From Rosenbergiella nectarea (GTDB taxonomy: Bacteria; Pseudomonadota; Gammaproteobacteria; Enterobacterales; Enterobacteriaceae), in assembly GCF_900111105.1 (NCBI RefSeq), contig NZ_FOGC01000003.1, positions 64,945 through 128,944 of the forward strand: a DNA stretch of 64,000 nt, in the 5' to 3' direction. Numbering within the stretch: position 1 is the first letter of the stretch; each line of letters opens with the position of its first letter. The notes beneath the pieces were generated by a model. That model searched no databases. It worked only from the letters and a program-made list of their open reading frames with translations, and was not told the origin of the DNA. The translations under genes and the position numbers were made by a program. Shown one piece after another: positions 23,985 through 32,865 of the stretch.

Positions 23985-24180
23985 GCACGGAAGAGTCAAT
24001 TTTGGATACTGCTGCAATGAGGTCAGTTTTCGCCAGAACCTACGGCAGGGTAAGCCAGTGCGGTATGATTACCGCAAAATTACGGTTCAGTCGTTGTTCA
24101 GCGAGTAGATTGTCGACGAAGCGCACATCGGCAGAAGAAGTAGCCACGTGGATGTGGCCTATTTCAAGAAATCTATTCAT
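23985..24180 (-). pseudogene. LysR effector-domain fragment (antisense)
   Basis: On the minus strand the frame reads IHVATSSADVRFVDNLLAEQ, FAVIIPHWLTLP, a stop, then VLAKTDLIAAVS. This is the effector domain of a LysR regulator (HW-TLP-VLA-TDLIA), interrupted by at least one stop. It may be the other part of the HTH scrap at 23556, inverted by rearrangement. Confidence 0.55.
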
Positions 24181-24206
24181 ATCGAGATCTCTTGACGCCA
24201 GATTTT

Positions 24207-24385
24207 CTGTACCGGTGATCGGAATTGGTGCAGGTCCAGACACGTATGGTCAGGTGCTTTTTCTGCATGATATGCTCGGGATAAGTCTTACGGGACTCAC
24301 CCTACATTTGTCCGCAACTTCATGTCGAGACAGCACAGTATCCAGAGTGCCATTGAGAGCTGTGTGTGGCGGTAACAGCCGGCAA
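24207..24385 (+). pseudogene. PanB-like C-terminal fragment
   Basis: PVIGIGAGPDTYGQVLFLHDMLGIS followed, after a frameshift, by PTFVRNFMSRQHSIQSAIESCVW. Both blocks belong to ketopantoate hydroxymethyltransferase (PanB). Only the last third remains. Confidence 0.65.
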
Positions 24386-24407
24386 GCAATATACAAGCTC
24401 AGCCGTG

Positions 24408-24614
24408 TATGCTCTGTCCCGCCTTGGTCAGATTACCCTACCCTTGGTGATTTGTTCGAAAGATGACCTATTGGTCCCTTGGATGTGCTCCGAACAGCTG
24501 GCAGCAGGATTAATTAATACTCGTTTTTCTTTAGTAGACTATGGGGGGCATGCCATGACAGTGACCGACCCTATCCCCTTTGCTGTGCAACGTATTCAAT
24601 GGTTAGAAGCGTGA
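24408..24614 (+). pseudogene. rutD: rutD remnant, C-terminal part
   Basis: LPLVICSKDDLLVPWMCSEQ and LVDYGGHAMTVTDPIPF match E. coli RutD (ICASDDLLVPTACSSEL, PYGGHACNVTDPETF). Roughly the last 60-65 of about 266 codons survive, ending at a TGA at 24614. RutD hydrolyses aminoacrylate/carbamate in the Rut pathway. This marks the far end of what remains of rutABCD; rutE-G are not seen. Confidence 0.75.
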
Positions 24615-24630
24615 CAACGTCACTTACCTA

Positions 24631-25548
24631 CTACGTAAGATTATAATATCGATCAACCTGTTTTAACGGCGGTAAGGGTGTTTGTTCGGTCATTTCTAGA
24701 AGATTGCGCTCGATACCCGTGCAAATGGCATCGAGCGCAAGGTGATTAGCGCCCTCGCCAAAAGGATGTTCCATCTCTTCCGCCACCGCATCCCATGATA
24801 AAAAGGTATAGGAGATAAAAACAGAAACAAAGGGCGTAAGCCAGTGTAGGTCGGCAACCAGCGCCAAGGGTAATAACGTGCAGAAAAGGTAGACGGTGCG
24901 TTGTAAGATTAAAGAGTAGGCAAAAGGCACCGGTGTATTGGTAATACGCTCACAACCACCTAGACAACGGGATAACTCATTGAGATTCTCGTCGATATTA
25001 CGGTATTGAAGTTCGGTTACTTTCCCCTGACGCAGCAGATTGGCGTACAACTGCCCCACCTGCAACAGCAGCATATTCGCCATTGACTGTTTATTCAGTA
25101 TGCCGTCAGCCTCTGAAGGGTCGATTGAGCGCTGTAAATCCTGCCGCGCGGAGCTGCCGCGTAAACTGTGATTAAGCGTCCAGGCGTAGGCAATCAGCAA
25201 CTTTGCGGCTAATTTTGGGCTTTGCGCCTCATTTACGGCACAGAGTGTTTGACGGATCAGACTACGACTCGTAATCATCATGGAACCCCAAATTTTTCTG
25301 GCTTCAAGGTAACGGCTGTAACTGGCGTTGTTGCGAAATCCCAAAAAGATAGCGATAGCAATGCCTAATAAACTGAATGGTGGTAACGTCAGATGAGCAC
25401 TGTGCTGGCCAAGCCACGGATAGAGTGCTAAGGCAATCAGCGACATACCGAGATTAAGCAGTAAACGGAATAGAATTTGCGGCATCACCGAGCCATGCCA
25501 GGTAAAAAGACGAACAAACCAATGTTGTGGGGGACGAACGATCATCAC
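24631..25548 (-). CDS. yneE: YneE, bestrophin-family membrane protein
   Basis: 305 residues, E. coli YneE length. MIVRPPQHWFVRLFTWHGSV, IAIAIFLGFRNNASYSRYLEARKIWGSMMITSRSL, GCERITNTPVPFAYSLILQRTVYLFC and HPFGEGANHLALDAICTGIERNLLEM are diagnostic of the bestrophin-like UPF0187 anion-channel family. Four membrane segments are predicted. A divergent araC-type gene begins 98 bp upstream. In E. coli yneE also lies near dif. Confidence 0.9.
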   Translation of the reverse strand: MMIVRPPQHWFVRLFTWHGSVMPQILFRLLLNLGMSLIALALYPWLGQHSAHLTLPPFSLLGIAIAIFLGFRNNASYSRYLEARKIWGSMMITSRSLIRQTLCAVNEAQSPKLAAKLLIAYAWTLNHSLRGSSARQDLQRSIDPSEADGILNKQSMANMLLLQVGQLYANLLRQGKVTELQYRNIDENLNELSRCLGGCERITNTPVPFAYSLILQRTVYLFCTLLPLALVADLHWLTPFVSVFISYTFLSWDAVAEEMEHPFGEGANHLALDAICTGIERNLLEMTEQTPLPPLKQVDRYYNLT

Positions 25549-25646
25549 GGGTTCCTAACACTTAAGAATAGCTAAAGTCTAGCGCTAGCAGCCCTAGCGC
25601 TTATCCTTTATGACTGTACAATGAGCTTAACTGATAGAGGGCTTGC

Positions 25647-26542
25647 ATGAAATCGAAAGATCTCGCGAAGTTTCTCGCGGAAAGTTATGGACTTCAGTTT
25701 CTTAAACCCTCAACCGTTACCTTAAGCGACGAGAGCGAGTTCTGTACCATTCAGACCCCAAGTGCGGTATTTTCCCGATTTGATGGTTTCAAGGACACGC
25801 TGACTGCCCATCCCCATCAAGCAGCTTCCGATCAAGTAATATTCAAATTAGTGACCGACGGCGAGATCCATATCGCCAATCGGTTCGGAGAAATTTCACT
25901 CCCCCACGGTTCACTCTCGTTAATGCCTTGGCATAGCCAATTTGAAGAGGTGTTTACCCTGCCCACTTCACTCTATGTTATCGGTTGTGATCGCCGCAAG
26001 TCTTGCCGATGACCCGCCAAAATGGTGGCTACTCGACACAGCTTGGTGCGGAAGAGTTCCACTACTTACGCACCCTGATCGACCATTATGTGGCCCAAGC
26101 ACCGCAGGTTACGCCGATGATGTCAACGGTTGGCAGCCAGATGATCATAGCCTCTCTCGGCGAGGTGCTGTTGAACAGCGAGACCCTGACGCGTAGCAGG
26201 AAAGCGTCGAAATTACGTAATGTCTTGGCGATTAAAAGCTATATCAGCCGGCACTTGCATGAAAGCCAGTTGACTGGGCAGATGATCGCTGACCATACTC
26301 GCTTAAGCGTGAATTATATGAACCGGTTGTTAGCGGAGGAAGGTTTATCGTTAATGAAGCTCGTCTGGCAATTGCGGTTTGAAGAGTCTCGCCGCTTATT
26401 ACAAAAGCCCTTGGCGAATAATCTCCAGCTTGCAGAAATTGCTTGGCAATGCGGTTTCAGTAGTCAATCCCACTTCTCACAAGCGTTTCGCCGCTATTTT
26501 GGTATGACGCCCAAAGAAATGCGGGCGCAGCGCCCGCACTGA
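25647..26542 (+). pseudogene. AraC-family regulator interrupted by a frameshift
   Basis: The N-terminal cupin-like part (122 codons, MKSKDLAKFLAESYG...LYVIGCDRR) stops at 26012. The C-terminal part, open in another frame from 25991, carries the double HTH (KSYISRHLHESQLTGQMIADHTRLSVNYMNRLL...IAWQCGFSSQSHFSQAFRRYFGMTPKEMRA). Adding one base between 25991 and 26009 restores a single protein of about 300 residues, the normal AraC length. A TTG-started C-terminal product is conceivable. Divergent from yneE, convergent with the aldehyde dehydrogenase. Confidence 0.75.
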
Positions 26543-26547
26543 GGGTG

Positions 26548-27852
26548 TTAGGCTTTCACGGTGCGAACAGATCGCTTGTGTGAGTAAATATCAAAACTGG
26601 GTTTACCATGATATTTCCCCATGCCCGATGGGCCAATGCCGCCAAAAGGTAACTGTGGGCACATGGCGTGAGTCAACATATCGTTGATCTGCGCGTCCCC
26701 AGACTGAATAGTCGTAATAAAGTCTAGCGCAGCCTGCTCATTTCGGCTAAAGGCATAAATGGCCAGTGGCTTTTCATGGTGAGTAATAATCTTCTCACGC
26801 ACAGTCGCCAGATCGGTATAGCTCAGGATCGGCAAGATTGGGCCAAAGATCTCATCCTGCATTAACGCATCGTCCCACTCGACATCGGTAACGACGGTTG
26901 CGGCGAACTGACGACTCTGTTCATCATACTCTCCCCCGGCAATCACTTTACCTTTAGTCTCTTTGAGGTAGCCAGCCAGTTTCTCAATCTGTTTGGTATT
27001 GACGAGTTTACCAACACTTTTACCCTGATAATCGGCAGCAATCTTCGTTAATAATTTGTCGACAACGTGTTGCTTAATCGCCTCCGGCACCAGCAGATAA
27101 TCAGGGGCAACACAGGTTTGGCCACTGTTTAAATATTTAGTATAGGTAAGGCGTTCGATAAGCAGGTCAATGTCAGCATCCTCGAACACTACCACCGGAC
27201 ATTTGCCACCGAGTTCTAATACCACCGGCGCTAAATGGTCTGCGGCTGCCTTCATAATAATTTTGCCGACATTTGGGCTACCGGTGAAAAAGAAGAAATC
27301 AAAAGGCTTAGCCAGTAAGATTTCGTTCTCTTTACGCCCGCCTTCGATAACTGTCACGATCTCTGGGTCGAAACTTTCTTCAATCACTTTCTTAATAATC
27401 GCTGAGGTTGCTGGCGTCGATTCTGAGGGTTTAAGAATGGCGGTATTCCCTGCGGCGATTGCGCCAACCAAGGGTGTGAGGGTTAAGTTAAACGGATAGT
27501 TAAACGGGCCAATAATATAGGTTAAGCCGTAAGGCTCGGCACGTATCCGCCCTTCTGATCCGGCGAAGTGACCGGATAAAGGGAAAACGTCGTCCTGCGC
27601 CCAGGTCGTCAGGTTCTCTAGCATTACATCAATCTCATCTGTCACAGCGCCAATCTCCGCCATATCCACCACTTCAGGAGTTTTGCCGAGATCACTGTCG
27701 AGGGCCTGATAGATCGCTTCTTTATTATTCAAGATGGCTTGTTTAAAACGGCGTAAATTCGCTAAGCGACCGTCGATATCGGTCGTTTTACCGGTTAAAA
27801 ATGCTTTTTTTTGTGCCACAAAGGCTTGGTCGATCACAGCTTGAATAGTCAT
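26548..27852 (-). CDS. Aldehyde dehydrogenase, class-3-like
   Basis: 434 residues, the short tail-less or fatty-aldehyde type rather than the 480-500 type. IIGPFNYPFNLTLTPLVGAIAAGNTAILKPSE, FFFTGSPNVGK (NAD loop), LELGGKCPVVV (general base Glu) and NSGQTCVAPDYLLV (nucleophile Cys) are all intact. FGPILPI and LPFGGIGPSGMGKYHGKPSFD complete the family pattern. NAD(P)-dependent oxidation of an aldehyde; the substrate is unknown. Six bp separate its stop from the convergent AraC remnant, whose product may once have controlled it. Confidence 0.88.
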   Translation of the reverse strand: MTIQAVIDQAFVAQKKAFLTGKTTDIDGRLANLRRFKQAILNNKEAIYQALDSDLGKTPEVVDMAEIGAVTDEIDVMLENLTTWAQDDVFPLSGHFAGSEGRIRAEPYGLTYIIGPFNYPFNLTLTPLVGAIAAGNTAILKPSESTPATSAIIKKVIEESFDPEIVTVIEGGRKENEILLAKPFDFFFFTGSPNVGKIIMKAAADHLAPVVLELGGKCPVVVFEDADIDLLIERLTYTKYLNSGQTCVAPDYLLVPEAIKQHVVDKLLTKIAADYQGKSVGKLVNTKQIEKLAGYLKETKGKVIAGGEYDEQSRQFAATVVTDVEWDDALMQDEIFGPILPILSYTDLATVREKIITHHEKPLAIYAFSRNEQAALDFITTIQSGDAQINDMLTHAMCPQLPFGGIGPSGMGKYHGKPSFDIYSHKRSVRTVKA

Positions 27853-27954
27853 TACGTCCTCTCTTGGTCTTAAAATAAGTACAGCAGTCTTAGGTTCAGA
27901 CCGGTATCTTTTTTGTAGCAGCTTTCACATCGAAGTCATGAATAAGCTGGGTAC

Positions 27955-28320
27955 TCACTTGAAATGGCCGACGAATAGTTGATGGTACTCGATACGCGCT
28001 TGTTGGCTAGCCGTCTTAGTTTGATTATAGTCGCCATCCAGATGTTGACGACCCCCGGTGTAGAGCGCGTAACCGATCGCCATGTTTTGGGTGCGGGTAA
28101 AATCGTAGCGCAAATTGGTTTGCCGTTCATAGGTGGGATGCTGCTTGAGGGTTTGGTTACCGTTACCTGCATCATTATTGTGCCCATAGAAAACGCTATC
28201 GCCGGTATTCACATCCACGGCATGGCCATAACTGCTAAAGAGGGAGGCCGCCATTAATAGACTGGCGCGGGTAAAGGTATTATAGCGGTCAGTTTGGATA
28301 TCGAAAATTATTGTACGTTA
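27955..28320 (-). pseudogene. C-terminal fragment of an outer-membrane protein, unrecognised
   Basis: About 121 open codons without a plausible start, from just after a stop at 28320: FDIQTDRYNTFTRASLLMAASLF... then NLRYDFTRTQNMAIGYALYTGG. Alternating hydrophobic strands and tyrosines suggest beta-barrel origin. An internal ATG at 28254 has no ribosome site. Probably a relic; family not identified. Confidence 0.4.
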
Positions 28321-28323
28321 AGG

Positions 28324-28638
28324 TTATTTTTTGTACCTCTGAGCTATGTAAAGCTTGACCACTTTGACAGGCAGCTTTGAGCGAGAAGCGGACATTTGCG
28401 ATTCGAACGCTATCGTTATGACTGAACATGTTTGGCAATATTTCAATAATTTTGACATTAGCTCAAAAAACATAGGCAGGTCGCGGCTAAAAGAGAAGGA
28501 TGCGTTTATAGCCTTGCGCGCGATTAAACCGTCGATAAAGGCAAAAAGAATAATCGTGACTTCCTCAAGATTAATGTCCGGGCGAAACTCTCCCGCTGCA
28601 ATACCCTCCGCGATAATTCCTACAATACTTTGCCGCAT
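28324..28638 (-). pseudogene. C-terminal fragment of a TetR regulator
   Basis: EGIAAGEFRPDINLEEVTIILFAFIDGLIARKAI is the typical C-terminal TetR ligand domain. The N-terminal HTH is missing: sequence upstream of 28638 belongs to an unrelated metal-binding protein fragment on the other strand. A truncated, probably inactive relic. Confidence 0.6.
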
Positions 28639-28936
28639 GATGGTATGTTACGGTGTCACGTTTAATGCGCCGCTTGGATTATCGACTGAATCGGAAGCCT
28701 CTGCCCAGCAGGTTGGCGCGTTGATAACAGAGCTTAAGCAGCGTCATATCAAGCACTACTTTACAGAGAATCAGACCGACCCACGTTTGGTGACCCAAAT
28801 CGCCCACGCCAGTGGTGCGACCCCCGGCGGTGGGCTGTACCCCGAGGCCCTGTCAACACAACAGTGCCCTGCTGCCAGCTACTTGCTGGCTTTTAAATAT
28901 AATACCCAGCAGCTGTTAGCGAGTAAGCGCGAATAA
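28637..28936 (+). pseudogene. C-terminal fragment of a ZnuA-like metal ABC binding protein
   Basis: One hundred codons: CYGVTFNAPLGLSTESEASA, LITELKQRHIKHYFTENQTD, PRLVTQIAHASGATPGGGLYPEALS, ending at a TAA at 28936. These are C-terminal lobe sequences of periplasmic Mn/Zn-binding proteins (cluster 9 family). The N-terminal lobe is replaced by antisense TetR sequence, so the junction is a deletion or rearrangement point. Confidence 0.65.
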
Positions 28937-29701
28937 TTAGGCTTGGCGGGGTTGTCCGTTTGAGGCATGGATCCCGCCATCGACCGGTAAATTCACTCCA
29001 GTAATGTAACTGGCTTGATCACTGGCTAGAAACAGCACCGCATGCGCAATATCTTCTGACTGTCCGGGACGTTGCAACGGTGTGCGGTCTTTGAATTTAT
29101 CGAGGGCTTTGGTGTCTGAGGTGATCCCTGAGGTCATCTCGGTTTCCGTCATGCCAGGGCAAACCGCGTTGACTCTGACGCCATGTTGACCGTAGTCCAT
29201 CGCCAGAGAGCGTGTGAAGTTACTGATCGCTCCTTTGGAGGCATTATAGAAACTCATCCCCCAATCGCCGCCGAGACCGGATACAGAAGAGATATTAACG
29301 ATATTACCTTTCTGTTTTAAGATGCCGGGAACAAAGGCGCGCACCATATAAAATACGCCATTCAAGTTAGTGCCCATCTGTTTATCCCAATCATCGATAG
29401 ATAATTCATGAGCAAGTCCTTGCACGACTACGCCAGCGTTATTCACCAGAATATCAACATTCCCCCACTTCTGCTCGACATGCGCGGCTAACGCGGTGAC
29501 AGCATGCGGGTCAGCAACGTCAGTCGGGGCAATTAATACTTGCTCGGTGGGTAGCTCTGCAGCGACGTTATTCAATTTTTCTGCCGTTCTGCCTACCAGT
29601 ACGACTTTCGCGCCCTCGTTCACGAATGCCTTAGCGGTTGCTGCACCCATACCGGAACCTGCGCCGGTTACCACGACAACTTTGTTAGTAAAACGAGACA
29701 T
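28937..29701 (-). CDS. Short-chain dehydrogenase/reductase
   Basis: 254 residues from the ATG at 29701 (MSRFTNKVVVVTGAGSGMG), chosen because AAGGAG sits 6 bases before it; the frame extends 10 codons upstream. TGAGSGMG binds NAD(P), then NNAGVV, the Ser in ISSVSGLGG, YNASKGAISNFTRSL and VCPGMTETEMT. It resembles classical glucose-1-/cyclohexanol-type SDRs. Substrate unknown. It lies divergent from gloA-aldA across 177 bp and directly abuts the ZnuA-like relic. Confidence 0.82.
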   Translation of the reverse strand: MSRFTNKVVVVTGAGSGMGAATAKAFVNEGAKVVLVGRTAEKLNNVAAELPTEQVLIAPTDVADPHAVTALAAHVEQKWGNVDILVNNAGVVVQGLAHELSIDDWDKQMGTNLNGVFYMVRAFVPGILKQKGNIVNISSVSGLGGDWGMSFYNASKGAISNFTRSLAMDYGQHGVRVNAVCPGMTETEMTSGITSDTKALDKFKDRTPLQRPGQSEDIAHAVLFLASDQASYITGVNLPVDGGIHASNGQPRQA

Positions 29702-29878
29702 TATGCGCTCCTTATCGGTGAAATACCCCAAAAGTGTGGCACAGAATCCTTGAAACGCAATGTCTATTATTTCACAAAAAGTGAAATGCTTTTCTCAAGA
29801 TCTGTCACTTTCGTAAAATGAGATCCTGTCCTAAGCTTTTGGTCAATAGATTCTTATCGACTTAATCAAGGAGTCACC

Positions 29879-30406
29879 ATGGCTTTAGCGACATTGTTAG
29901 AAAAATTCTCTTATGACTCTGCGCCAAGTACTGATTCGGCGGGATATCAGTTTAATCACACTATGATCAGAGTGAAAAGTTTGCAGGCGTCGGTGGATTT
30001 TTACTGCAACGTGCTCGGCTTCGTACCGGTCTACGAGCAAGTCAATGATGATGCGGCGTTCACCATCGTTTACCTAATCCGCGCGCCGCTCTCTGCTATC
30101 CCCGATAATGATGAAGCGCGCAAAGAGTGGGTGCTCAGTCAAACGGGCGTATTGGAATTGACCTATAACTACGGAACCGAAACTCAGCCCGACTTCCACT
30201 ACCACAATGGCAACGATGAACCACAAGGTTTTGGCCATATCTGTGTGTCAGTGCCCGATGTGCAGGCCGCTTGCGAACGCTTTGAAAAGCTCAATGTGGC
30301 GTTCCAAAAGCGCCTTAGCGATGGTCGTATGAAACATATCGCCTTCATCAAGGATCCCGACGGCTATTGGATCGAAATTTTACAGCCGACGCCACTTAAC
30401 GCATAA
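29879..30406 (+). CDS. gloA: Glyoxalase I, long zinc-type
   Basis: 175 residues, longer than E. coli GloA (135) and like the eukaryotic/Pseudomonas GloA3 class. Metal ligands are His27 (FNHTMIRVK), Glu93 (VLELTYN), His120 (GFGHICVSV) and Glu166 (WIEILQP). The insertion around residues 70-90 (IPDNDEARKEWVL) is typical of the Zn-dependent form. It isomerises the methylglyoxal-glutathione hemithioacetal to S-lactoylglutathione. Twenty-five bp before aldA, so an operon. AAGGAG precedes the ATG. Confidence 0.9.
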   Translation: MALATLLEKFSYDSAPSTDSAGYQFNHTMIRVKSLQASVDFYCNVLGFVPVYEQVNDDAAFTIVYLIRAPLSAIPDNDEARKEWVLSQTGVLELTYNYGTETQPDFHYHNGNDEPQGFGHICVSVPDVQAACERFEKLNVAFQKRLSDGRMKHIAFIKDPDGYWIEILQPTPLNA

Positions 30407-30431
30407 CCTTGACGGACTTTTAGGAGAAATT

Positions 30432-31898
30432 ATGTCATCCGATTTTAAAAAATTACTGCCAGAAAATGCCGCTCATTTTATTAATAACGCGTGGGTAGAC
30501 TGTAAAACTACTGACGACGTGCTCAATCCCGCGACAGGCGAAATCATTGCTAAAGTCGCGATGGGGAGCAAAGCCGACGCCGATAAAGCGATTAGCGCTG
30601 CAAAACAGGCCCAAAAACAGTGGGCCGCGCTACCACAGCCGCAACGAGCGGATTATCTCCACGCTTTCGCGCAACAACTCGAAAAACATAAAAAAGTGCT
30701 CGCCACACTGCTGACTACCGAACAGGGTAAGCCCCTGACTGAGTCAATTGGCGAAGTCGAAATGGCGATAACAATGCTACGTTACTATGCGGGATTCGGT
30801 TTGAAGCGCACTGGCCATGTTCTTGCCTCCAACCATCCGCAACAGCAAGCTATCACCAAGGAAGCGCCTTTGGGTGTGGTTGCCGCCATTATTCCGTGGA
30901 ACTTCCCACTCGCCATTTTTGCGCGTAAAACGGCTCCCGCGCTGGTTGCGGGGAATACCATCGTTGTGAAACCTAGCGAGAACACCCCGCTTTGTTCGTT
31001 AGCGCTCGCGACACTGAGCAAAGCGGCGGGTATTCCTGATGGTGTCATTAACGTACTGTGTGGCGAAGGCAGTAAAGTGGGCGATGCACTGGTAAAACAC
31101 CCAGATGTCCAACTGGTGACGATGACCGGCTCTACCCGTGCCGGGAAAATTATTGCCAAGAACGCCGCCGAAAAAGTGATCCCTGTCTCTCTGGAACTGG
31201 GTGGTAAAGCGCCGTTTATCGTCTTGGCGGATGCCGATATCGAAAAAGCGGCACAGGACGCCATTGATGCGCGTATGGCCAACTGCGGACAAGTGTGTAT
31301 CTGTAACGAACGTACCTACGTGCAACGTGACGTTTATGACAGGTTTATGAAGGCGCTCAAGAAAGCGGCAGATAAAGTCGTCGTTGGCGATCCGATGGCG
31401 TCTAAAACCACGATGGGGCCGAAAGTCTCCGCGGCAGAAAAATCTCACGTCGACGAGCTGTTAGCGAAAAGCCAACAAGAAGGCGGAACTATCTTCTGGC
31501 AGGGTAAAGTGCCCGACGAGGCTAAATTTAAAGGGGGTAACTGGGTTGCACCGACTATCGTCACCGATCTCCCTGCTAATGCGACTATCCTGAAAGAAGA
31601 GGCCTTCGGCCCTATTCTGCCAGTGGTGGTGTTCGATAGCATCGATGACGTTATCGCGCTCGCCAACGATTGTGAATACGGATTGAGTTCTTATCTGTAC
31701 ACGCGTGATCTGCAGAGTGCGATGCAAATTAGCGATGCCCTAGAATATGGCGAAGTCTATATTAACCGTTACGGCCCAGAAGAAGTGAATGGCTTCCACG
31801 CCGGTTGGAAGTTATCCGGGATTGGTGGTGATGATGGTGAACATGGTTATCAACTCTATGTGAAACAGAAAACTGTCTATCTCAATTATCAGTCTTAA
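30432..31898 (+). CDS. aldA: Lactaldehyde/glycolaldehyde dehydrogenase
   Basis: 488 residues (E. coli AldA 479). IIPWNFPLAIFARKTAPALVAGNTIVVKPSE, TMTGSTRAGKII, the base Glu in LELGGKAPFIV and the nucleophile Cys in NCGQVCICNERTYV are present. The C-terminal YGPEEVNGFHAGWKLSGIGGDDGEHG is close to E. coli AldA. NAD-dependent oxidation of L-lactaldehyde to lactate and glycolaldehyde to glycolate. Co-transcribed with gloA and ended by a UUCG hairpin. The pairing suggests joint handling of methylglyoxal-derived aldehydes. Confidence 0.88.
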   Translation: MSSDFKKLLPENAAHFINNAWVDCKTTDDVLNPATGEIIAKVAMGSKADADKAISAAKQAQKQWAALPQPQRADYLHAFAQQLEKHKKVLATLLTTEQGKPLTESIGEVEMAITMLRYYAGFGLKRTGHVLASNHPQQQAITKEAPLGVVAAIIPWNFPLAIFARKTAPALVAGNTIVVKPSENTPLCSLALATLSKAAGIPDGVINVLCGEGSKVGDALVKHPDVQLVTMTGSTRAGKIIAKNAAEKVIPVSLELGGKAPFIVLADADIEKAAQDAIDARMANCGQVCICNERTYVQRDVYDRFMKALKKAADKVVVGDPMASKTTMGPKVSAAEKSHVDELLAKSQQEGGTIFWQGKVPDEAKFKGGNWVAPTIVTDLPANATILKEEAFGPILPVVVFDSIDDVIALANDCEYGLSSYLYTRDLQSAMQISDALEYGEVYINRYGPEEVNGFHAGWKLSGIGGDDGEHGYQLYVKQKTVYLNYQS

Positions 31899-31905
31899 GC
31901 CTTTT

Positions 31906-31925
31906 ACCGGTGCTTCGGCACCGGT
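31906..31925 (+). terminator. Hairpin after aldA
   Basis: A perfect 8-bp stem ACCGGTGC/GCACCGGT is capped by the very stable TTCG tetraloop. No U-tract follows, so termination may be partial and allow read-through into the AEC transporter. Confidence 0.6.
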
Positions 31926-31951
31926 TGTCCCTCACCCGTTCGGTCCTTACC

Positions 31952-32848
31952 ATGAATCCTTTACTCATTATCTGCCTTATAATGGGCATCGCTGCACGTC
32001 GCTACCTCTCATTTCCTGAGCAGTTGGTCCCCTCTATCAATTGGTGGTTGATAACCGTCGCGCTGCCCTGTCTCATTTTAACGTTAATCCCTCACACCAC
32101 GATTAATCGCGAATCTTTAGTACCGGTTGCCGGCATGTGGTGCGTTTTCCTCGGGGCAGTAGCGGTTGCCGTGATTATAGGGAGGATATTGTCTTGGCCG
32201 CGGGCGGTGACGGGTGTCGTGGCGTTGGTGGCGGGGATAGGTAATACTTCGTTTATGGGCTATCCCATCGTACAAAGTTATTATGGTGCCGCAGGCCTGC
32301 AAATAGCGGTTATTGCCGATCAAGTCGGGAGCTTTATTATTTTATCCACCTTTGGGGTGGTCGTCATGGCGCTCTGTTCTGGCCAGACACCGACAGTCAA
32401 AATGATTGCCCAGAGAGTGATCACCTTCCCGCCTTTTATCGCCCTCTGCGTGAGTCTGGCGATTAAGCCATTAGGCGGGTTACCTGACTTTATCGCGGCA
32501 CCTTTCAGCCAGATTGGCGCAACCTTGACGCCATTAGCGTTATTCTGCGTCGGATTACAAATAGCACTACGTCCGCCCCGCGGGGCGATTTCACCGCTGA
32601 TCACGGGGGTGATCTGGAAACTACTCGTCGCACCGTTAGCCGTTTGGGGCATGGTCCTGTTAAGTGGAGCCTCGACATTGACTCAACAGGTGACGGTAAT
32701 TGAAGGCGCGATGTCTCCGATGATTGCGGCGGCAATCATGGCACAACGTGCGGGGTTACAACCTGTTTTAGCGAATGCCATCCAAGGATATGCTATTTTA
32801 CTTTCTTTCATTACGATACCAATTTGGCACATACTGTTGTCATGGTAA
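31952..32848 (+). CDS. AEC-family permease (auxin-efflux-carrier fold)
   Basis: 298 residues from the ATG at 31952; an upstream ATG at 31910 lies inside the terminator hairpin and is rejected. About ten hydrophobic segments. FMGYPIVQSYYG after GNTS (GIGNTSFMGYP) and the C-terminal EGAMSPMIAAAIMAQRAGL are the paired AEC crossover motifs. The family exports or imports small organic acids such as malonate or malate. It is followed by a LysR gene 17 bp downstream, likely its regulator. Confidence 0.82.
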   Translation: MNPLLIICLIMGIAARRYLSFPEQLVPSINWWLITVALPCLILTLIPHTTINRESLVPVAGMWCVFLGAVAVAVIIGRILSWPRAVTGVVALVAGIGNTSFMGYPIVQSYYGAAGLQIAVIADQVGSFIILSTFGVVVMALCSGQTPTVKMIAQRVITFPPFIALCVSLAIKPLGGLPDFIAAPFSQIGATLTPLALFCVGLQIALRPPRGAISPLITGVIWKLLVAPLAVWGMVLLSGASTLTQQVTVIEGAMSPMIAAAIMAQRAGLQPVLANAIQGYAILLSFITIPIWHILLSW

Positions 32849-32865
32849 GAAGTAGGAGAGTCGAT

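Noticed and set aside
31910-31951. Upstream start of the AEC transporter
   Set aside because: The ATG lies inside the aldA hairpin and has no ribosome site; the ATG at 31952 starts the first helix.
32708-32780. GGTTACAACCTG as a Tus/Ter replication-fork trap
   Set aside because: It shares only the GTTACAAC core and lacks the flanking consensus; it is within a coding region. I found no convincing Ter site by eye.
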